Assembly: GCA_028278065.1 (NCBI GenBank)
Contig: JANQFA010000248.1
Span: forward strand, 1-33,820
Direction: 5' to 3'
From: Myxococcota bacterium
GTDB taxonomy: Bacteria; Myxococcota_A; UBA9160; JAFDET01
Length of the DNA: 33,820 nt
The notes beneath the pieces are model-generated. The model worked only from the letters and a program-made list of their open reading frames with translations, was not told where the DNA came from and made no database searches. Positions 33,125-33,820 of the stretch are shown here, in pieces (the first letter of the stretch is position 1; every line of letters begins with the position of its first letter). The position numbers and the translations under genes are program-made.

Positions 33125-33158
33125 TTACAGCGTTTGACGACAACGGCGATTTCTGTAA
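33125..33158. promoter_or_regulatory. Inverted repeat and putative promoter between efflux operon and PaaX-like gene
   Basis: TTACAG (33125-33130) and CTGTAA (33153-33158) are inverted, centres 28 bases apart, in an AT-rich island. On the plus strand TTGACG (33134-33139) and TAACAT (33156-33161), 16 bases apart, form a plausible promoter that would start transcription near 33168, almost at the ATG of the PaaX-like gene. The repeat arms bracket this promoter, which suits autoregulation by a dimer. Confidence 0.4.
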
Positions 33159-33169
33159 CATGCGGCTCG

Positions 33170-33820
33170 ATGGAGGTCACGCCCCGCAGCTTGATCCTCG
33201 ACCTGCTCTCGACCCTGGGCCGAGGGTCGGCTCCCGTGAGCGCCCTCGTCGACGCGGGCCGGCGCTTCGGGATCCGCGGGAACAGCCTGCGCGTCGCCCT
33301 GGCGCGGCTCCTGGCCGCGGGTCTGGTCGAGCGGGACGGCCGCGGTGCGTACCGGATCGGGGCCGCCGCGCGGGCCGTCAACCGCGAGATCCGCTCCTGG
33401 CCCCGCCTCGAATCCCAGCTCGTGCGCTGGCGGGGCGACTGGCTGGGGGTGCACACGGCCGCGCTGCCCGCCCGGGGCGCCCGCGAGCGCCGCCTCCGCG
33501 ACCGGGCCCTGCGCTTCCTCGCCTTCCGCCCGCTCCAAGCCGGGCTCCTCGTCCGCCCCGCCAACCTCCGCGGCGGGACCCACGGGGTGCGGAGGCGCCT
33601 GAGCGCGCTGGGCCTCGAGGCGCCCGGCCTGATCTTCCGCATCGACGACCTCGACCCGCAGAGCGACGACGCCGCGCGCGCGCTCTGGGACGGCGATGCG
33701 ATCGTGGCCGGCTACAGGGCCCAGCGAGAGGCCCTGGCCGAGAGCGAGGCGCGTCTCGCCGACCTGCCCCGCGACGATGCCATGGTCGAGTCCTTCCTGG
33801 TGGGCGGAGCCGCCCTCCGC
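33170..33820 (+). CDS. PaaX-family transcriptional regulator (partial, runs off the window)
   Basis: The first 217 codons of a PaaX-like repressor; the reading frame is still open at the last base. The N-terminus MEVTPRSLILDLLSTLGRG, then RFGIRGNSLRVALARLLAAGLVERDGRG (in two family segments), is the winged helix of PaaX proteins, and the central region with the DRALRFLAFRPLQAGLLVRP stretch and LEAPGLIFRIDDLD follows the PaaX pattern. Classical PaaX senses phenylacetyl-CoA; other members sense other acyl-CoA ligands. No phenylacetate genes are in view. Its divergent neighbour is the efflux operon, so either it regulates that operon or genes beyond the right edge. The ATG at 33170 is chosen for the conserved N-terminus and may be nearly leaderless. 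Confidence 0.82.
   Translation, partial: MEVTPRSLILDLLSTLGRGSAPVSALVDAGRRFGIRGNSLRVALARLLAAGLVERDGRGAYRIGAAARAVNREIRSWPRLESQLVRWRGDWLGVHTAALPARGARERRLRDRALRFLAFRPLQAGLLVRPANLRGGTHGVRRRLSALGLEAPGLIFRIDDLDPQSDDAARALWDGDAIVAGYRAQREALAESEARLADLPRDDAMVESFLVGGAALR

Overview
The window looks like chromosome of a GC-rich (roughly 70% by eye), Gram-negative, aerobic bacterium with a large catabolic gene set. Gram-negative signs are a PEP-CTERM-anchored secreted protein, a TolC-type outer-membrane channel with an RND pump, and many secreted proteins. Tight same-strand operons with GTGA/ATGA overlaps and several GTG or TTG starts are typical of such genomes. I infer a deltaproteobacteria-like lineage (Myxococcota, Desulfobacterota or Binatota type) rather than an actinobacterium, but no marker gene here fixes the phylum.

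Layout. (a) 11-4567, minus: a leucine attenuator (promoter, Leu-rich leader peptide, competing hairpins), then leuA, a HExxH metallopeptidase and a membrane-anchored beta-lactamase-like hydrolase. (b) 4574-7774: an amidohydrolase, a divergent DoxX-like membrane protein, and a P450-ferredoxin pair; near-identical operator-like sites lie before the amidohydrolase and the P450. (c) 7907-12368, plus: a PEP-CTERM protein, then an esterase and two ABC-transporter genes that overlap one another. (d) 12381-14462, minus: a hybrid sensor kinase. (e) 14622-23638, minus: a nine-gene operon closely resembling the igr/sterol side-chain genes of Mycobacterium (acyl-CoA dehydrogenase pair, ChsH1/ChsH2 hydratase with DUF35, Ltp2 aldolase, FadA5-type thiolase, SDR, LLM oxidoreductase, hydratase 2). 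A steroid-type acyl-CoA synthetase runs divergently from it (23763-25370), and the shared gap holds a match to the KstR operator consensus. (f) 25381-27445: two small secreted proteins and a PlsC-type acyltransferase. (g) 27466-33049, minus: outer-membrane channel, adaptor and HME-family RND pump, with a divergent PaaX-like regulator cut off by the window end.

How it fits together. Region (e) encodes most of two successive beta-oxidation rounds on a sterol-like side chain: thiolytic loss of acetyl-CoA at the C24 stage, then dehydrogenation, hydration and retro-aldol loss of propionyl-CoA at the C22 stage. Ring-degradation genes are not in the window. Region (a) would place leuA and two unrelated hydrolases under leucine-responsive control.

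No rRNA, tRNA, CRISPR array, insertion sequence or integrase was recognised. No gene-free stretch exceeds 300 bases. The largest gaps are 4345-4573 (attenuator), 14463-14621 (inverted repeat), 7775-7906 (operator-like site), 23639-23762 (KstR-like site), 33050-33169 (inverted repeat) and 5882-5975 (operator).
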